Positions 35,163 through 45,451 of a stretch of 49,679 nucleotides of DNA are shown here, one piece after another; within the stretch, counting starts at the first letter, position 1, and every line of letters begins with the position of its first letter. Origin of the DNA: Gammaproteobacteria bacterium (GTDB taxonomy: Bacteria; Pseudomonadota; Gammaproteobacteria; VBWC01). The translations under genes and the position numbers were made by a program. The stretch covers positions 1-49,679 of the forward strand of contig JAHFRU010000019.1 in assembly GCA_023266115.1 (NCBI GenBank). Direction: 5' to 3'. Below the pieces are notes generated by a model. It worked only from the letters and a program-made list of their open reading frames with translations. It did not search any database and was not told where the DNA came from.

Positions 35163-37904
35163 ATGCGCGCCGGTATCGATCTTTCCACACCGAGCGGTTT
35201 GGCGTGGCATGCATTGCGAGCGGATGCCGTCATCGACAACCTGGGCACCCGGGCGGAAGGACTATCTCAAAATGAAGTGACCGAACGCAAACGTGTGTTC
35301 GGACAAAATCGGCTACGCCCGCCGCGTAAGCGTCACGCTATCCGGCGGTTCGTATTGCAGTTCCATAACGTTCTGATCTACGTGCTTCTTGCAGCAGCGC
35401 TAATGACCGCGTTCCTCGGGCACTGGGTCGACACCGGGGTCATAGTCGGCGTTGTAATTATTAACGCCCTGATTGGTTTTTTCCAGGAGGGTAAGGCGGA
35501 AAAAGCTCTCGACGCGATGAGGGACATATTATCTCATCAGGCGACAGTCCGGAGAAACGGCCATACGATCGTAATTTCCGCCGAAGAGCTCGTCCCAGGC
35601 GATTTGGTAACACTCCAGTCCGGTGACAAGGTTCCCGCTGATATAAGGTTGATAACCACTAAAGACCTGCGGGTTGATGAGGCGATTCTGACCGGCGAGT
35701 CCTTACCGGCTGATAAAAGCACGGCTCCCGTTGACGAAGGTAGCTCGATCGGCGATAGAACCTGCATCGCGTACTCAGGTACGTTGGTAACGTACGGCAT
35801 CGGCAGTGGAATTGTCGTTGCGACAGGCGAAAGCACTGAGATAGGCCGCATCAGCGCCTTGCTACGTAATGTGCAGACATTAACCACCCCGCTGGTCCGC
35901 CAGATGGCAGTTTTTGCGAAATGGCTTAGCGGTGTAATTGTACTACTTGCCGCTGGAATGTTTCTGTTCGGCATCCTGGTGCGCGATTATTCAGTCGCCG
36001 AGATGTTTCTTGCTGCTGTGGGCCTGACTGTTGCCGCGATCCCCGAAGGATTGCCCGCAATTATGACTATCACGCTGGCAATTGGCGTACAGCGGATGGC
36101 AACAAAAAATGCCATTATCCGCTGGCTTCCGGCGGTTGAAACTCTGGGTTCCGTTACGGTAATTTGTTCGGATAAAACCGGCACGCTGACCCGTAATGAA
36201 ATGACCGTGCAGGCGGTGGCCACATCCACCGGTCAATTCGAGGTTACCGGCGTCGGTTATAACCCGCATGGCGCGTTTCTATTCGAGGATAAGGAAATAG
36301 TACCGGCTGATTTCCCGATCCTGGCCGAGGTAGCGCAGGCCGCCGCGCTGTGCAACGACGCCACAGTTGAGCACGTCAATGGTGATTGGCGGATGGCTGG
36401 CGATCCCACGGAAGGCGGACTTATCACGCTAGGCATCAAGTCAGGTATCGATACCGCACTGCAACGACAGGAATGGCCACGCGCGGACGTCATACCCTTC
36501 GAATCACAGCATCGTTTTATGGCAACGCTGCATCACGACCATGCCGGACACGCTTTCATCTACGCCAAGGGTGCACCGGAAAGAATTGTGGAAATGTGCG
36601 CGTTCCAGCGCATGCCCGGCAACGACCGCCCGGTAGACCATGTTTATTGGCAACAACAAATCGAAGGCATGGCCCGTCGTGGCCTACGCTTGCTGGCGAT
36701 CGCCTTCAAGGCAACAGAACACGGTCATCGCGAGCTGAGATTTTCCGATGTCGAAACGTCCCTGACACTGCTCGGGATCGTTGGCATTATCGACCCGCCG
36801 CGTGATGAAGCAATTCATGCCATACGACTATGCCGCGCCGCAGGCATACACGTAAAAATGATTACCGGAGATCATGCAATAACCGCGGCGGCGATCGGTC
36901 TACAAATGGGAATTGGCGATGGACGCCGATTGTTGACCGGGCACGATCTCGATCTCATGAGCGATGAGAGCCTTGCAGAAAGCGTCGAGGATACCGACAT
37001 CTTCGCTCGAACGAGCCCAGAACATAAGCTAAGGCTCGTAACGGCGCTCCAGGCTGCCGGACATGTTGTCGCAATGACCGGAGATGGTGTAAACGACGCG
37101 CCCGCCTTGAAACGCGCCGATGTCGGCATCGCCATGGGACGGAAAGGTACCGAAGTAACGAAAGAAGCCGCTGAAATGGTATTGACTGACGATAATTTTG
37201 CCTCTATCACTCATGCGATCAAGGAAGGCCGTACCGTTTTCGATAACCTCAAGAAGGCGATACTCTTTATATTACCCACCAATGGCGGCGAGGCGTTCAC
37301 ACTCATTGTCGCCATCCTCCTCGGTTTTTCGTTACCGATTACCCCGGTTCAGATACTCTGGGTAAATATGATCACCGCAGTCACGCTCTCACTTGCGCTT
37401 GCGTTCGAACCTCCGGAACCTGGCGTCATGAAGCGTCCTCCCCGCGACCCTGCCAAACCGATACTGTCGTCGCTGCTGATCTGGCGAATTTTTTTCGTAA
37501 CACTAATTCTGGTGGCCGGCACCTTCGGCCTGTTTGTCTGGGAATATTCTAACGGAAGCGATTTAGATACCGCGCGAACCGTAGCCGTCAATGCGCTCGT
37601 TATGTTCGAGATATTCTATCTTTTTAACTCTCGCTACATATTCGACACTGTTTTTTCTATCCGGGGGTTTCTTGGCAACCGGTACGCGCTGATTGCGGTT
37701 ACCGTTTTAATCCTGTTCCAAATAGGGTTTACGTACCTCGAATCGATGCAAATGTTGTTTGGCACCAAATCGCTTGATATCGCGGCATGGCTGAGAATTA
37801 TTCTGGTATCTTCCAGTGTACTAATATTAGTAGAATGTGAAAAATATCTGATCCGGTTATACAAAGGACGCCGAGGCAATTACATGGCGAGCGATAAGTG
37901 CTAA
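35163..37904 (+). CDS. P2-type (Ca2+-like) cation-transporting ATPase
   Basis: 913-residue membrane pump. The N-terminal cation ATPase domain has [20 protein letters not shown]1-M2 lie near 75-125, the actuator domain has the LTGES-type motif ([14 protein letters not shown]), and M4 contains [13 protein letters not shown], the PEGLP signature of Ca2+ and Na+/K+ type-II pumps. The phosphorylated Asp is near residue 337 in [16 protein letters not shown]. The hinge is [22 protein letters not shown]. The C-terminal six helices include [12 protein letters not shown]-like [23 protein letters not shown] at 35163 fits the family N-terminus. Substrate (Ca2+, possibly Mn2+ or Na+) cannot be fixed by reading. 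A 7-bp inverted repeat spans its stop codon. Confidence 0.93.
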   Translation: MRAGIDLSTPSGLAWHALRADAVIDNLGTRAEGLSQNEVTERKRVFGQNRLRPPRKRHAIRRFVLQFHNVLIYVLLAAALMTAFLGHWVDTGVIVGVVIINALIGFFQEGKAEKALDAMRDILSHQATVRRNGHTIVISAEELVPGDLVTLQSGDKVPADIRLITTKDLRVDEAILTGESLPADKSTAPVDEGSSIGDRTCIAYSGTLVTYGIGSGIVVATGESTEIGRISALLRNVQTLTTPLVRQMAVFAKWLSGVIVLLAAGMFLFGILVRDYSVAEMFLAAVGLTVAAIPEGLPAIMTITLAIGVQRMATKNAIIRWLPAVETLGSVTVICSDKTGTLTRNEMTVQAVATSTGQFEVTGVGYNPHGAFLFEDKEIVPADFPILAEVAQAAALCNDATVEHVNGDWRMAGDPTEGGLITLGIKSGIDTALQRQEWPRADVIPFESQHRFMATLHHDHAGHAFIYAKGAPERIVEMCAFQRMPGNDRPVDHVYWQQQIEGMARRGLRLLAIAFKATEHGHRELRFSDVETSLTLLGIVGIIDPPRDEAIHAIRLCRAAGIHVKMITGDHAITAAAIGLQMGIGDGRRLLTGHDLDLMSDESLAESVEDTDIFARTSPEHKLRLVTALQAAGHVVAMTGDGVNDAPALKRADVGIAMGRKGTEVTKEAAEMVLTDDNFASITHAIKEGRTVFDNLKKAILFILPTNGGEAFTLIVAILLGFSLPITPVQILWVNMITAVTLSLALAFEPPEPGVMKRPPRDPAKPILSSLLIWRIFFVTLILVAGTFGLFVWEYSNGSDLDTARTVAVNALVMFEIFYLFNSRYIFDTVFSIRGFLGNRYALIAVTVLILFQIGFTYLESMQMLFGTKSLDIAAWLRIILVSSSVLILVECEKYLIRLYKGRRGNYMASDKC

Positions 37905-38002
37905 TTACGATCGCCATACTTCATGCCCCCGTCACGCGTCCATTTCCCAGCAGATTCTAAAATCCAATAGCCTTCCGGGGACGAGCAGTGACGGAGCGAT
38001 CG

Positions 38003-38485
38003 ATGATTGGCTGGCGTGAATGGGTTTCGCTACCAGAACTCGGTTTGGCGCGGATCAAGGCGAAGGTCGATACCGGTGCGCGCACCTCCGCATTGCATGC
38101 GTTCAGCATAGCAACGTTCACGCAGAACCATCGGCCAATGGTGCGTTTTGGAATGCACCCGCGTCAGCATGACACCAGTGTCGAGGTGTTCTGCGTCGCG
38201 GATATTGTTGACGAACGATGGGTAACTGATTCCGGCGGGCATCGGGAAAGCCGTATCGTGATCTCGACGCTATTGAAGCTGGGTGGTCGTCAGTGGCCCA
38301 TTGAGGTGACTCTGACCAGTCGCGACAACATGCGCTTCCGAATGTTACTGGGGCGTACGGCGATGTCGGAGCGCTTGATGGTAAAGCCTGGGGCTTCGTA
38401 TTTAATGGGCATTCCCCCGGAAGACGAGCTCAGAACCCCAATGAATCCTTCGCCGGCCATATTTCCTATCACAGACAAGGAGTGA
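38003..38485 (+). CDS. rimB: RimB-type retropepsin-like protease
   Basis: 160 residues from ATG at 38003, preceded by GGAG at good spacing; a GTG at 37988 would add five residues. [20 protein letters not shown] leads into [10 protein letters not shown], an aspartic protease D-T-G-A active site in a retropepsin-like fold. [11 protein letters not shown] is the second conserved block. This family, annotated as ATP-dependent zinc protease or RimK/LysX-associated protein, includes Pseudomonas RimB, which trims the poly-glutamate tail that RimK adds to ribosomal protein S6. rimK follows after 12 bases, which supports that role. Confidence 0.88.
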   Translation: MIGWREWVSLPELGLARIKAKVDTGARTSALHAFSIATFTQNHRPMVRFGMHPRQHDTSVEVFCVADIVDERWVTDSGGHRESRIVISTLLKLGGRQWPIEVTLTSRDNMRFRMLLGRTAMSERLMVKPGASYLMGIPPEDELRTPMNPSPAIFPITDKE

Positions 38486-38497
38486 CACCCCGTATTT

Positions 38498-39403
38498 ATG
38501 AATATTGCCATTCTTTCACAAAAATCAAGCCTGTACTCCACTCGCCGCTTGAGCGAAGCGGCAAAAAAACGCGGACACAGCGTTCGTGTAATTGATACGT
38601 TGCGTTGTTACATGAACATCACGTCCGAAAATCCGGGCATTCATTACAAGGGGGAAGATTTGCGCGGCTTCGAGGCGGTAATTCCTCGTGTAGGCGCATC
38701 GATCACATTTTATGGCGCGGCGGTTGTACGACAGTTTGAGATGATGGGCGTGTTCTCTGTCAACGAGTCCGTCGCAATCTCACGTTCAAGGGATAAACTT
38801 CGCTCGTTGCAATTGCTTTCCCGAGCCGGTGTGGGGCTTCCGACAACCGGATTCGCGCACTCGCCGGATGATGTTCAGGATCTGATTAAAATGGTCGGGG
38901 GCGCTCCGCTGGTCATCAAGTTGCTGGAAGGTACGCAGGGCATTGGCGTCGTTCTTGCGGAAACCAAGAAGGCAGCGGAAAGCGTCATTGAGGCTTTTTT
39001 TGGCTTGAAAGCCAACATCATGGTCCAGGAATATATTAAAGAGTCAGGCGGAGCCGATATTCGCTGTTTTGTGATAGGGGGCAAGGTAGTCGCGTCAATG
39101 AAGCGCCAGGCACCGGAAGGCGAATTCCGCTCTAACCTGCATCGAGGAGGAAGTGCCACGCTCATCAAGATCACGCCACAAGAACGAGCTGCCGCAGTTA
39201 AAGCCGCGCAGATAATGGGACTCAACGTCGCCGGCGTCGATATTCTCCGCTCTAACCGCGGAGCATTGGTTATGGAAGTGAATTCCTCTCCCGGGCTGGA
39301 GGGTATTGAGAGTACGACAGGCAAGGACATCGCCGCGATGATCATCGAATTTATTGAAAAGAATGCGAAGCCCCATCGCACGCGTACACGAGGCAAGGGA
39401 TAG
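38498..39403 (+). CDS. rimK: Ribosomal protein S6-glutamate ligase RimK
   Basis: 301-residue ATP-grasp enzyme that adds glutamates to the C-terminus of ribosomal protein S6. N-terminal domain: [21 protein letters not shown]. The ATP-binding part has [40 protein letters not shown], and the Mg2+ sites in [26 protein letters not shown]. Length equals E. coli RimK (300). It is in an operon with rimB. Downstream lies what looks like the 3' end of a third gene of this operon. Confidence 0.96.
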   Translation: MNIAILSQKSSLYSTRRLSEAAKKRGHSVRVIDTLRCYMNITSENPGIHYKGEDLRGFEAVIPRVGASITFYGAAVVRQFEMMGVFSVNESVAISRSRDKLRSLQLLSRAGVGLPTTGFAHSPDDVQDLIKMVGGAPLVIKLLEGTQGIGVVLAETKKAAESVIEAFFGLKANIMVQEYIKESGGADIRCFVIGGKVVASMKRQAPEGEFRSNLHRGGSATLIKITPQERAAAVKAAQIMGLNVAGVDILRSNRGALVMEVNSSPGLEGIESTTGKDIAAMIIEFIEKNAKPHRTRTRGKG

Positions 39404-39409
39404 TAAGGA

Positions 39410-39626
39410 CGTCTGTCGCAGTCGCACCGCTGAATATCAATGGTACAACAGTGGCATAGTCACTGGGCGGACTAATCCGCCGCTGGTCAATGAAGGCGAT
39501 GTGCTGTTTCATGTCGCGGGTATACGTGAAACCAGCGAAGCGGTCGCCAAAATCGAGGAATTCCATGAGTCCTGCCCCTGCAACGCTGGACCCGGCCGGA
39601 CCGGAAGACTCTTTCTACTGACGTGA
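39410..39626 (+). pseudogene. 3' remnant of a succinylglutamate desuccinylase/aspartoacylase-like gene
   Basis: In one plus frame, bases 39420-39626 encode SGIVTGRTNPPLVNEGDVLF, then HVAGIRETSEAVAKIEEFHES. In M14-type desuccinylase/aspartoacylase proteins, which often follow rimB-rimK, I recall a C-terminal block of the form G-I-V-x-G-R-T-x-x-P-x-V-N-x-G-D-x-L-F-H-x-A. No start or catalytic part is present: the frame runs back into rimK. It reads as the end of a deleted third operon gene. The rest of the 39404-39804 intergenic stretch shows nothing else except a TAGAAT box (39790-39795) before tamA. Confidence 0.5.
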
Positions 39627-39804
39627 CCATAGCCTGGTAGAAATGTCTCGGGCACGTTCTTTGGTCGACATCGATACACTTGATCCAGGCGCTGGATAGC
39701 CACAGCAAACATGGCAACCTTTTGCGCGGAGTGTGCCCGCACTGGTAGATACCGCTACGATGCCAGTCGAACTCCGTTTCTCTTGCCGCTAGAATAGCGA
39801 CTAC

Positions 39805-41544
39805 ATGAACCGATGCATCCGCTCGATATTTCTGTTGCTATTACTTAATTCCGGCGCGATTTACGCGGATACCGTATCCGTCGCAGTCCAGGTCGACGGC
39901 GTGTCTGGGGACCTGCTCGAAAACGTCCTTTCTTCCCTGAGTATCAAGGAGCAGGCCGATCACACATTGCTCACGGATGGACGGATGAAACGCCTCCATG
40001 GCAAGGCAGACAAGGAAATAGGCGACGCCCTCAAGCCGTTCGGATTTTATCGTACGACGGTATCCAAACACTTGTCCATGACCGGTCCAAACCAGTGGGT
40101 CGCGATATACATTATCGACCCTGGTCCTCCCCTGCCTATCGGCTCCGTTCATATCCGGATCGAGGGCGACGCTGAAGGCGACAAAGAATTTCGCGAGATG
40201 GTCAACAAGCTGCCGTTGCGGGTTGGCGACACACTGAATCATGCCCAGTACGCATCTGCGAAGACCGGATTCATAAAATTGGCGGCCGAGCGCGGCTACT
40301 TTGACGCGAAATTTGTCGAACACCAGATGCGGATAGATCTGGATTCGTACACCGCCAGTATCGAGTTACATTTGCAAAGTGGCTCGCGTTACCGCTTCGG
40401 TCAGATATCTCTGCAACAAGAAGTGCTCGATACGGATTTTCTTTCCCGGTTCGTTCCATTTCAACAAGGCGACCCGTACACCGTCGAACAGGTACTAGAC
40501 CTTCAGCGAAGTCTAAACGACAGCCAGTATTTTCAAGACGTTGAAATCACATTGGACGACGAGGATACCGCCCTGGGAACGGTCCCTGTTCACGTACTTC
40601 TTACGCCGCGTCCACGGAATAGCTTCATATTGGGTACCGGGTACGGGACCGATACCGGATTCAGGGGAAAGCTGGGCTGGGAAATGCCGCGAGTTAACGA
40701 ACATGGCCACCGTTGGGATTCCGAACTGAAGCTGTCACAAATTGGCAGCAGCCTCAGCACGCGCTACCGTATACCGGTCTTCAATCCCCGTACCGACGAA
40801 CTACAGTTCACCGGCGGCGTTGTCACGGAACAAACGGAGATAACGGAAACCCGTATCAATACCCTCGGAACCAATCTGGTCCATACCCGCGGCCACTGGC
40901 GAGAAAATCTGTCACTAACGTTCCAGGAAGAAAACTTTACAATCGCCGGATCCGACGGGCGTTCGACATTGCTGATGCCGGGAGTCAATTGGAGTCGCAT
41001 TTGGGGAAAAGACCGGTTTGCGCCACGATCCGGTGCTCGTGTGAGTCTGGATTTCCGAGGCGCGTCAGACGGCGCGGTATCCGACGTGAGTTTTTTTCAA
41101 AGTACGACGCACATGAAAGTTATCCTTCCAGCCGGGCAAAGCGGCCGCCTCATTGGGCGTGGCACGGCCGGATTCACGCTGGTCAACGCATTTGTCGAGC
41201 TGCCGCCATCCGTCCGATATTTTACCGGCGGTTCTAGCACCGTCAGGGGTTACAACTACAATTCGCTTGGCCCTCGCGACGCGAATGGCGCCGTGATTGG
41301 TGGCAAACACATGCTGATCGGCAGCATTGAATACGAACACGCGATTTCGACAAAATGGGCGGCTGCGGCATTTTATGATGTCGGTGACGCCGTGGACAAC
41401 TTTTACGACCCGTTGAGCAAGGGCGTTGGCATAGGTGTTAGATGGCGCTCACCGGTGGGCCCGATTCGGTTCGATTGGGCACGGGCGCTAACACCCGAGG
41501 ATAAGCCGTGGCGCATCCACATCAATATCGGACCGGACCTGTGA
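39805..41544 (+). CDS. tamA: Outer-membrane translocation/assembly protein TamA
   Basis: 579-residue Omp85-family protein that, with TamB, inserts some outer-membrane proteins or supports lipid traffic. Signal peptide MNRCIRSIFLLLLLNSGAIYA. Three POTRA domains fill about 25-270, with GALKPFGFY-type turn (ALKPFGFYRTTV) and AAERGYFDAKFVEHQ. The 16-strand barrel follows (about 275-579), starting NSFILGTGYGTDTGFRGKLGW. The GGSSTVRGYNYNSLGP segment is the V-R-G-Y/F loop that plugs Omp85 barrels. The C-terminal strand ends NIGPDL. The ATG has no clear ribosome site and lies only about 9 bases after a TAGAAT box, so a near-leaderless transcript is possible. It overlaps tamB. Confidence 0.93.
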   Translation: MNRCIRSIFLLLLLNSGAIYADTVSVAVQVDGVSGDLLENVLSSLSIKEQADHTLLTDGRMKRLHGKADKEIGDALKPFGFYRTTVSKHLSMTGPNQWVAIYIIDPGPPLPIGSVHIRIEGDAEGDKEFREMVNKLPLRVGDTLNHAQYASAKTGFIKLAAERGYFDAKFVEHQMRIDLDSYTASIELHLQSGSRYRFGQISLQQEVLDTDFLSRFVPFQQGDPYTVEQVLDLQRSLNDSQYFQDVEITLDDEDTALGTVPVHVLLTPRPRNSFILGTGYGTDTGFRGKLGWEMPRVNEHGHRWDSELKLSQIGSSLSTRYRIPVFNPRTDELQFTGGVVTEQTEITETRINTLGTNLVHTRGHWRENLSLTFQEENFTIAGSDGRSTLLMPGVNWSRIWGKDRFAPRSGARVSLDFRGASDGAVSDVSFFQSTTHMKVILPAGQSGRLIGRGTAGFTLVNAFVELPPSVRYFTGGSSTVRGYNYNSLGPRDANGAVIGGKHMLIGSIEYEHAISTKWAAAAFYDVGDAVDNFYDPLSKGVGIGVRWRSPVGPIRFDWARALTPEDKPWRIHINIGPDL

Positions 41545-44500
41545 GAAAAGCATTCACCAGGTTTGCCGCTGTTCTGTTCTTCGCCGGCTCGGCGGCCTTG
41601 TTCTCGGCTGTCTGGCTCGTCACCACTGACAGCGGCCTGCGCTGGCTGATATCGGTCGGAAAAACGTATGTTCCCGGAGAATTGACCATAGAGCGGATCG
41701 ACGGTCGACTTATTGGTCCGCTTGAGGCGCAAAACCTGGCCTATCGGCTTGATGGCATTACAGTCACCGCGGAACACATCAACATCGACTGGCTATCGAC
41801 GGCGTTGAGCACGGGCACGGTGCATATAAAGTCCGCGGTGGCTGACAATGTCTCGATTATTGCTGACAACGACACGTCCGCCATTGATAACGCCTCTACC
41901 ATTTCGCTCCCCGGTATACGCTTCCCGTTGCCTATCGAGCTCGATGAACTTAAGGTGACGAATCTGACAATTATCCAGGAAGGAAGGCCCGTCGTCGTCA
42001 ATCGCATCCGTCTTTCAGCACGCACAACATTTGAACAACTCCAGATTGATACGCTGGAAGTAGTCACCGATACGCTGAATATTTCTCTACACGGAACGAT
42101 AATTCCTTTCGGGAGTTACCGACACGAACTGGTCACTAACTGGCAACTTTCCCTTCCCGATACACTTACCGTCAGTGGCCAGGGGGAGATTTCCGGAACG
42201 GTCGATAGCACCAGAATTCACCAAAACGTTCGCGAACCGTTTCGCGCCGATTTGGATTTAACCGTTAACGCATTGGTCGATCACCCCCATTGGCATGCAA
42301 CGGTCCGCTCCGATGCCGTCGACATCCGGAAAATCGATCCGAGCTGGCCAGCGATGAAAGGCAACGTTGATATCTCGGGGTCCGGAACACTCACGGATTT
42401 CGAAACACATGGCCTTTTCGATACCCAATACGATACCCGCGTACAATTGCATGGCGAGTTCGCCTTATCTGGCAACAATCAAGGCGCCTTGCATGTGGCG
42501 AAACTCGATGTTACGCGTCCCGACATTCCAGGACTTGTCCAACTTACCGGTACGTGGCTACCCGATAGCGAGTCGGGTAAAATCGACGCTGATGTCGCGT
42601 GGCAACGCGTCGTCTGGCCGATGCCGGACACGCCGCTGATTGAAAGCCCGGCTGGACGTCTGCATATATCGGGCTCCCTGAACGAATACAGTGTTATCGC
42701 CAGCGGCGGTCTTCGAACGCCGCTTCCAGAAGCCACGCCGGCAAAAAGTGAAAGTGACGCGTTGGTGGTTCCGGCGGATGAGCGGGCAACATTTCCGCCC
42801 CTGACATTCGCGTTGACCGGACACGGCACCGGCACGGAAATCGTGATTCCCGACCTGTCCTTGAACACCCTGGCGGGCCGCGTGCTTGGCAATGTGACGA
42901 TCGCATGGCGGCCGGAAGTCGCCTGGAATGCAACGATGCACGGCCAGAATCTGGATCCGGCTGGTTTAGACCGTCGTTGGCCGGGCCAGATCAGCGTGAC
43001 CGCGGAAAGCAGCGGTCGCCTGTCCAAGGCTGGACTCCTGGCCGAAATCAAGATCGTCAGCCTCTCCGGAACGGTGCGGGATCGGTCATTTCATATGGAT
43101 GGAGGGGTTTCCATAAACAGGCAGACGATACAGATACTGGATTCTCAACTGGTATCCGGGCAGTCGCAATTGAAGCTTTCCGGGCGCGTCGACAATCAAC
43201 TCGACGTACGCTGGAATATTCTCTCGCCGGATCTGCAGGACCTTCATCCAGACGCAAAAGGTTCTTTGAATGCGAACGGAACGTTGACAGGCGACCGACG
43301 CATACCGTTGCTTAGCGTCGAACTCGACGGACACAAACTCGCTTACCACAACAACACCGTTGCTAACATCCGCGGAACCGCCGCGGTTAACCTCGTTGAA
43401 TGGGCCATACCCAACATTCAACTCAGTGCCGACAGAATTACTGTCATGGATATTGATTTTGATACCGTGCATATCGAAGGCGGCGACACGCGACAATCGG
43501 GCGGGATAACGGTTCTGGCCGTCACGACGATAGGTACCGTGGTAGCCAAAGTAACGTCTCAGACGCACAGTGAAGAAACAACGATAACGCTGGAGCGCGC
43601 CGATGCGCTCATTACGGATGGCGGAGAGTGGCGGCTCGATCGTCCTGGCGAGATCGTTATCACGCCGGAAACGCTGACATCGCAACATCTCTGCTGGTCA
43701 CAAACAGAAGGCGCAGGGTCAGGTTGCTTGCACGCCGGGTATGCGGCACAACGCTGGAGCACGTCGGCATCATTTGACGCCGTTCCATTACAGCCGTTTT
43801 CAATATATTTTCCTGAACCGCCTATATGGAACGGGAAAGCAACTCTTCGTGCAGGCGCAGAAAAGCGTGCGGATCAGCCCATTTCCGCCGATTTCTCCGT
43901 TCGCTTAAGTGGCGGCGAATTAATTTATCCGTTGTCAGAGGGGGAAACCGGGACATGGCGGTACGACCATGGCGAAATTGACGGGAAACTCGATCTGGAC
44001 GGATGGGTGAGCAATCTACTGGTTCGCATGGAAAACGGAGATAGTCTCGACGCGCAGGTCGCTTTACCCGGTTTCAATCCAGCAACGTTCGACGCCGCCC
44101 ATCAAGCAGTCCGCGGATCGATCAACGCTCGTATAGGTAAAACGGCGATCATCGACCTGCTTATACCGGAAGTACAGCAGTCCCGAGGCAATATTACGGT
44201 CGCCGTGACGCTTGGCGGAACAATCGATGCGACGCGGATCGACGGACGTGTCGGTCTCAGCGACGGACAATTTCTTGTCCCGCGCCTCGGTCTGACAATC
44301 TCGGAACTTGTCATAGACGGTGAAAATCTGGGCAACGAGTCGTTCCGGTATCGTGTGAGCGCACGTTCCGGCGAAGGTGCGATCCACGTTTCCGGAGTCA
44401 CCCAACTCGACGCTATGTCAGGGTGGCCGACCGAGTTACGGGTTACGGGCGCGGATTTCGAGTTGTCACGGATCGCGGAGGCGCGCATCAATGTCAGTCC

Positions 44501-45362
44501 CGATCTTCAGGTGAAGATTGCCAAGCGTGTAATTTATGTCGATGGTCAGATAACAGTGCCCTACGCTCGGCTTGAGCCAAAGGATCCCGCTGGTACCGTT
44601 GCGGTGTCAGAGGACGAAGTCATCACAGGCGTGGAGCCGGAACCGGGCAATCGGTGGAAAATATATACCAAGGTGAGGGTTATCATTGGTGATCGTGTAT
44701 CACTGTACGGCTTTGGATTCGAGGGGCGTATTGTCGGCAATCTGTTGCTGAATGACCGGCCTGGCGAAGTGACTACGGCGTCCGGAGAGCTCAACGTTGC
44801 AGAAGGACGTTATCGCGCCTACGGACAGCGCCTGATTATCGAACGCGGTCTACTGCTTTTTGCCGGCGGCCCCGTCTCCAATCCTGGTCTGGAATTACGC
44901 GCGGTCAGACACGTGAACGATGTAACCGCAGGGATTCGTGTTGCCGGGACCTTGCGCACCCCGCTGTTTGAGGTGTTTTCCAGCCCGGCGATGGGCGAAA
45001 CAGACGCGCTTTCTTATCTTGTCCTGGGGCGGCCACTTGAATCCGGTTCGAGCGAGGACGCACGCGTTGTCGCACAGGCCGCGCTGGTATTAAGCCTCAA
45101 GGGAGGAGATTTTCTTGCACGTCGCATCGGGGACAGGTTTGGGTTGGAGGAAATGCGCATAGAAACAGCTGACACCGGGGACCAGGCGTCGCTGGTAATC
45201 GGGCGCTATTTGTCACCGCGATTATATGTCAGTTACGGTGTCGGACTTATTGACTCCATAAACACGTTCAACGCCCGCTATGAGTTGTCTCGCCATTGGC
45301 AACTACGCGCGGAGTCAGGGCTGCATCAAAGTACCGATGCGGTTTATACGATAGAACGATAA
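41541..45362 (+). CDS. tamB: TamB-type translocation/lipid-transfer protein (AsmA-like superfamily)
   Basis: 1273-residue periplasm-spanning protein anchored in the inner membrane. GTG at 41541 overlaps the tamA stop (GTGA). The start VRKAFTRFAAVLFFAGSAAL gives a single membrane anchor. A very long beta-helical, hydrophobic-groove region runs from about residue 40 to 950, with repeated strand patterns. The C-terminal TamB domain (DUF490, about 950-1273) contains GRIVGNLLLNDRPGEVTTASGEL, NVAEGRYRAYGQ and SYLVLGRPLESGSSE, ending in a beta-barrel-like strand motif. Length equals E. coli TamB (1259). It forms a complex with TamA. Confidence 0.95.
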   Translation: MRKAFTRFAAVLFFAGSAALFSAVWLVTTDSGLRWLISVGKTYVPGELTIERIDGRLIGPLEAQNLAYRLDGITVTAEHINIDWLSTALSTGTVHIKSAVADNVSIIADNDTSAIDNASTISLPGIRFPLPIELDELKVTNLTIIQEGRPVVVNRIRLSARTTFEQLQIDTLEVVTDTLNISLHGTIIPFGSYRHELVTNWQLSLPDTLTVSGQGEISGTVDSTRIHQNVREPFRADLDLTVNALVDHPHWHATVRSDAVDIRKIDPSWPAMKGNVDISGSGTLTDFETHGLFDTQYDTRVQLHGEFALSGNNQGALHVAKLDVTRPDIPGLVQLTGTWLPDSESGKIDADVAWQRVVWPMPDTPLIESPAGRLHISGSLNEYSVIASGGLRTPLPEATPAKSESDALVVPADERATFPPLTFALTGHGTGTEIVIPDLSLNTLAGRVLGNVTIAWRPEVAWNATMHGQNLDPAGLDRRWPGQISVTAESSGRLSKAGLLAEIKIVSLSGTVRDRSFHMDGGVSINRQTIQILDSQLVSGQSQLKLSGRVDNQLDVRWNILSPDLQDLHPDAKGSLNANGTLTGDRRIPLLSVELDGHKLAYHNNTVANIRGTAAVNLVEWAIPNIQLSADRITVMDIDFDTVHIEGGDTRQSGGITVLAVTTIGTVVAKVTSQTHSEETTITLERADALITDGGEWRLDRPGEIVITPETLTSQHLCWSQTEGAGSGCLHAGYAAQRWSTSASFDAVPLQPFSIYFPEPPIWNGKATLRAGAEKRADQPISADFSVRLSGGELIYPLSEGETGTWRYDHGEIDGKLDLDGWVSNLLVRMENGDSLDAQVALPGFNPATFDAAHQAVRGSINARIGKTAIIDLLIPEVQQSRGNITVAVTLGGTIDATRIDGRVGLSDGQFLVPRLGLTISELVIDGENLGNESFRYRVSARSGEGAIHVSGVTQLDAMSGWPTELRVTGADFELSRIAEARINVSPDLQVKIAKRVIYVDGQITVPYARLEPKDPAGTVAVSEDEVITGVEPEPGNRWKIYTKVRVIIGDRVSLYGFGFEGRIVGNLLLNDRPGEVTTASGELNVAEGRYRAYGQRLIIERGLLLFAGGPVSNPGLELRAVRHVNDVTAGIRVAGTLRTPLFEVFSSPAMGETDALSYLVLGRPLESGSSEDARVVAQAALVLSLKGGDFLARRIGDRFGLEEMRIETADTGDQASLVIGRYLSPRLYVSYGVGLIDSINTFNARYELSRHWQLRAESGLHQSTDAVYTIER

Positions 45363-45451
45363 CCGTCATTTTATCCGATGTTTTGTCGTGACCCAAGCAA
45401 CCAGGATGGCGACAGTCCTGAGCCGATCGATTTCAGCGCGCTATTGGAAGA

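Noticed and set aside
39487-39742. Minus-strand frames opposite the desuccinylase remnant
   Set aside because: Arg/Cys-rich, shadow-like composition; the plus-strand frame explains the similarity better.
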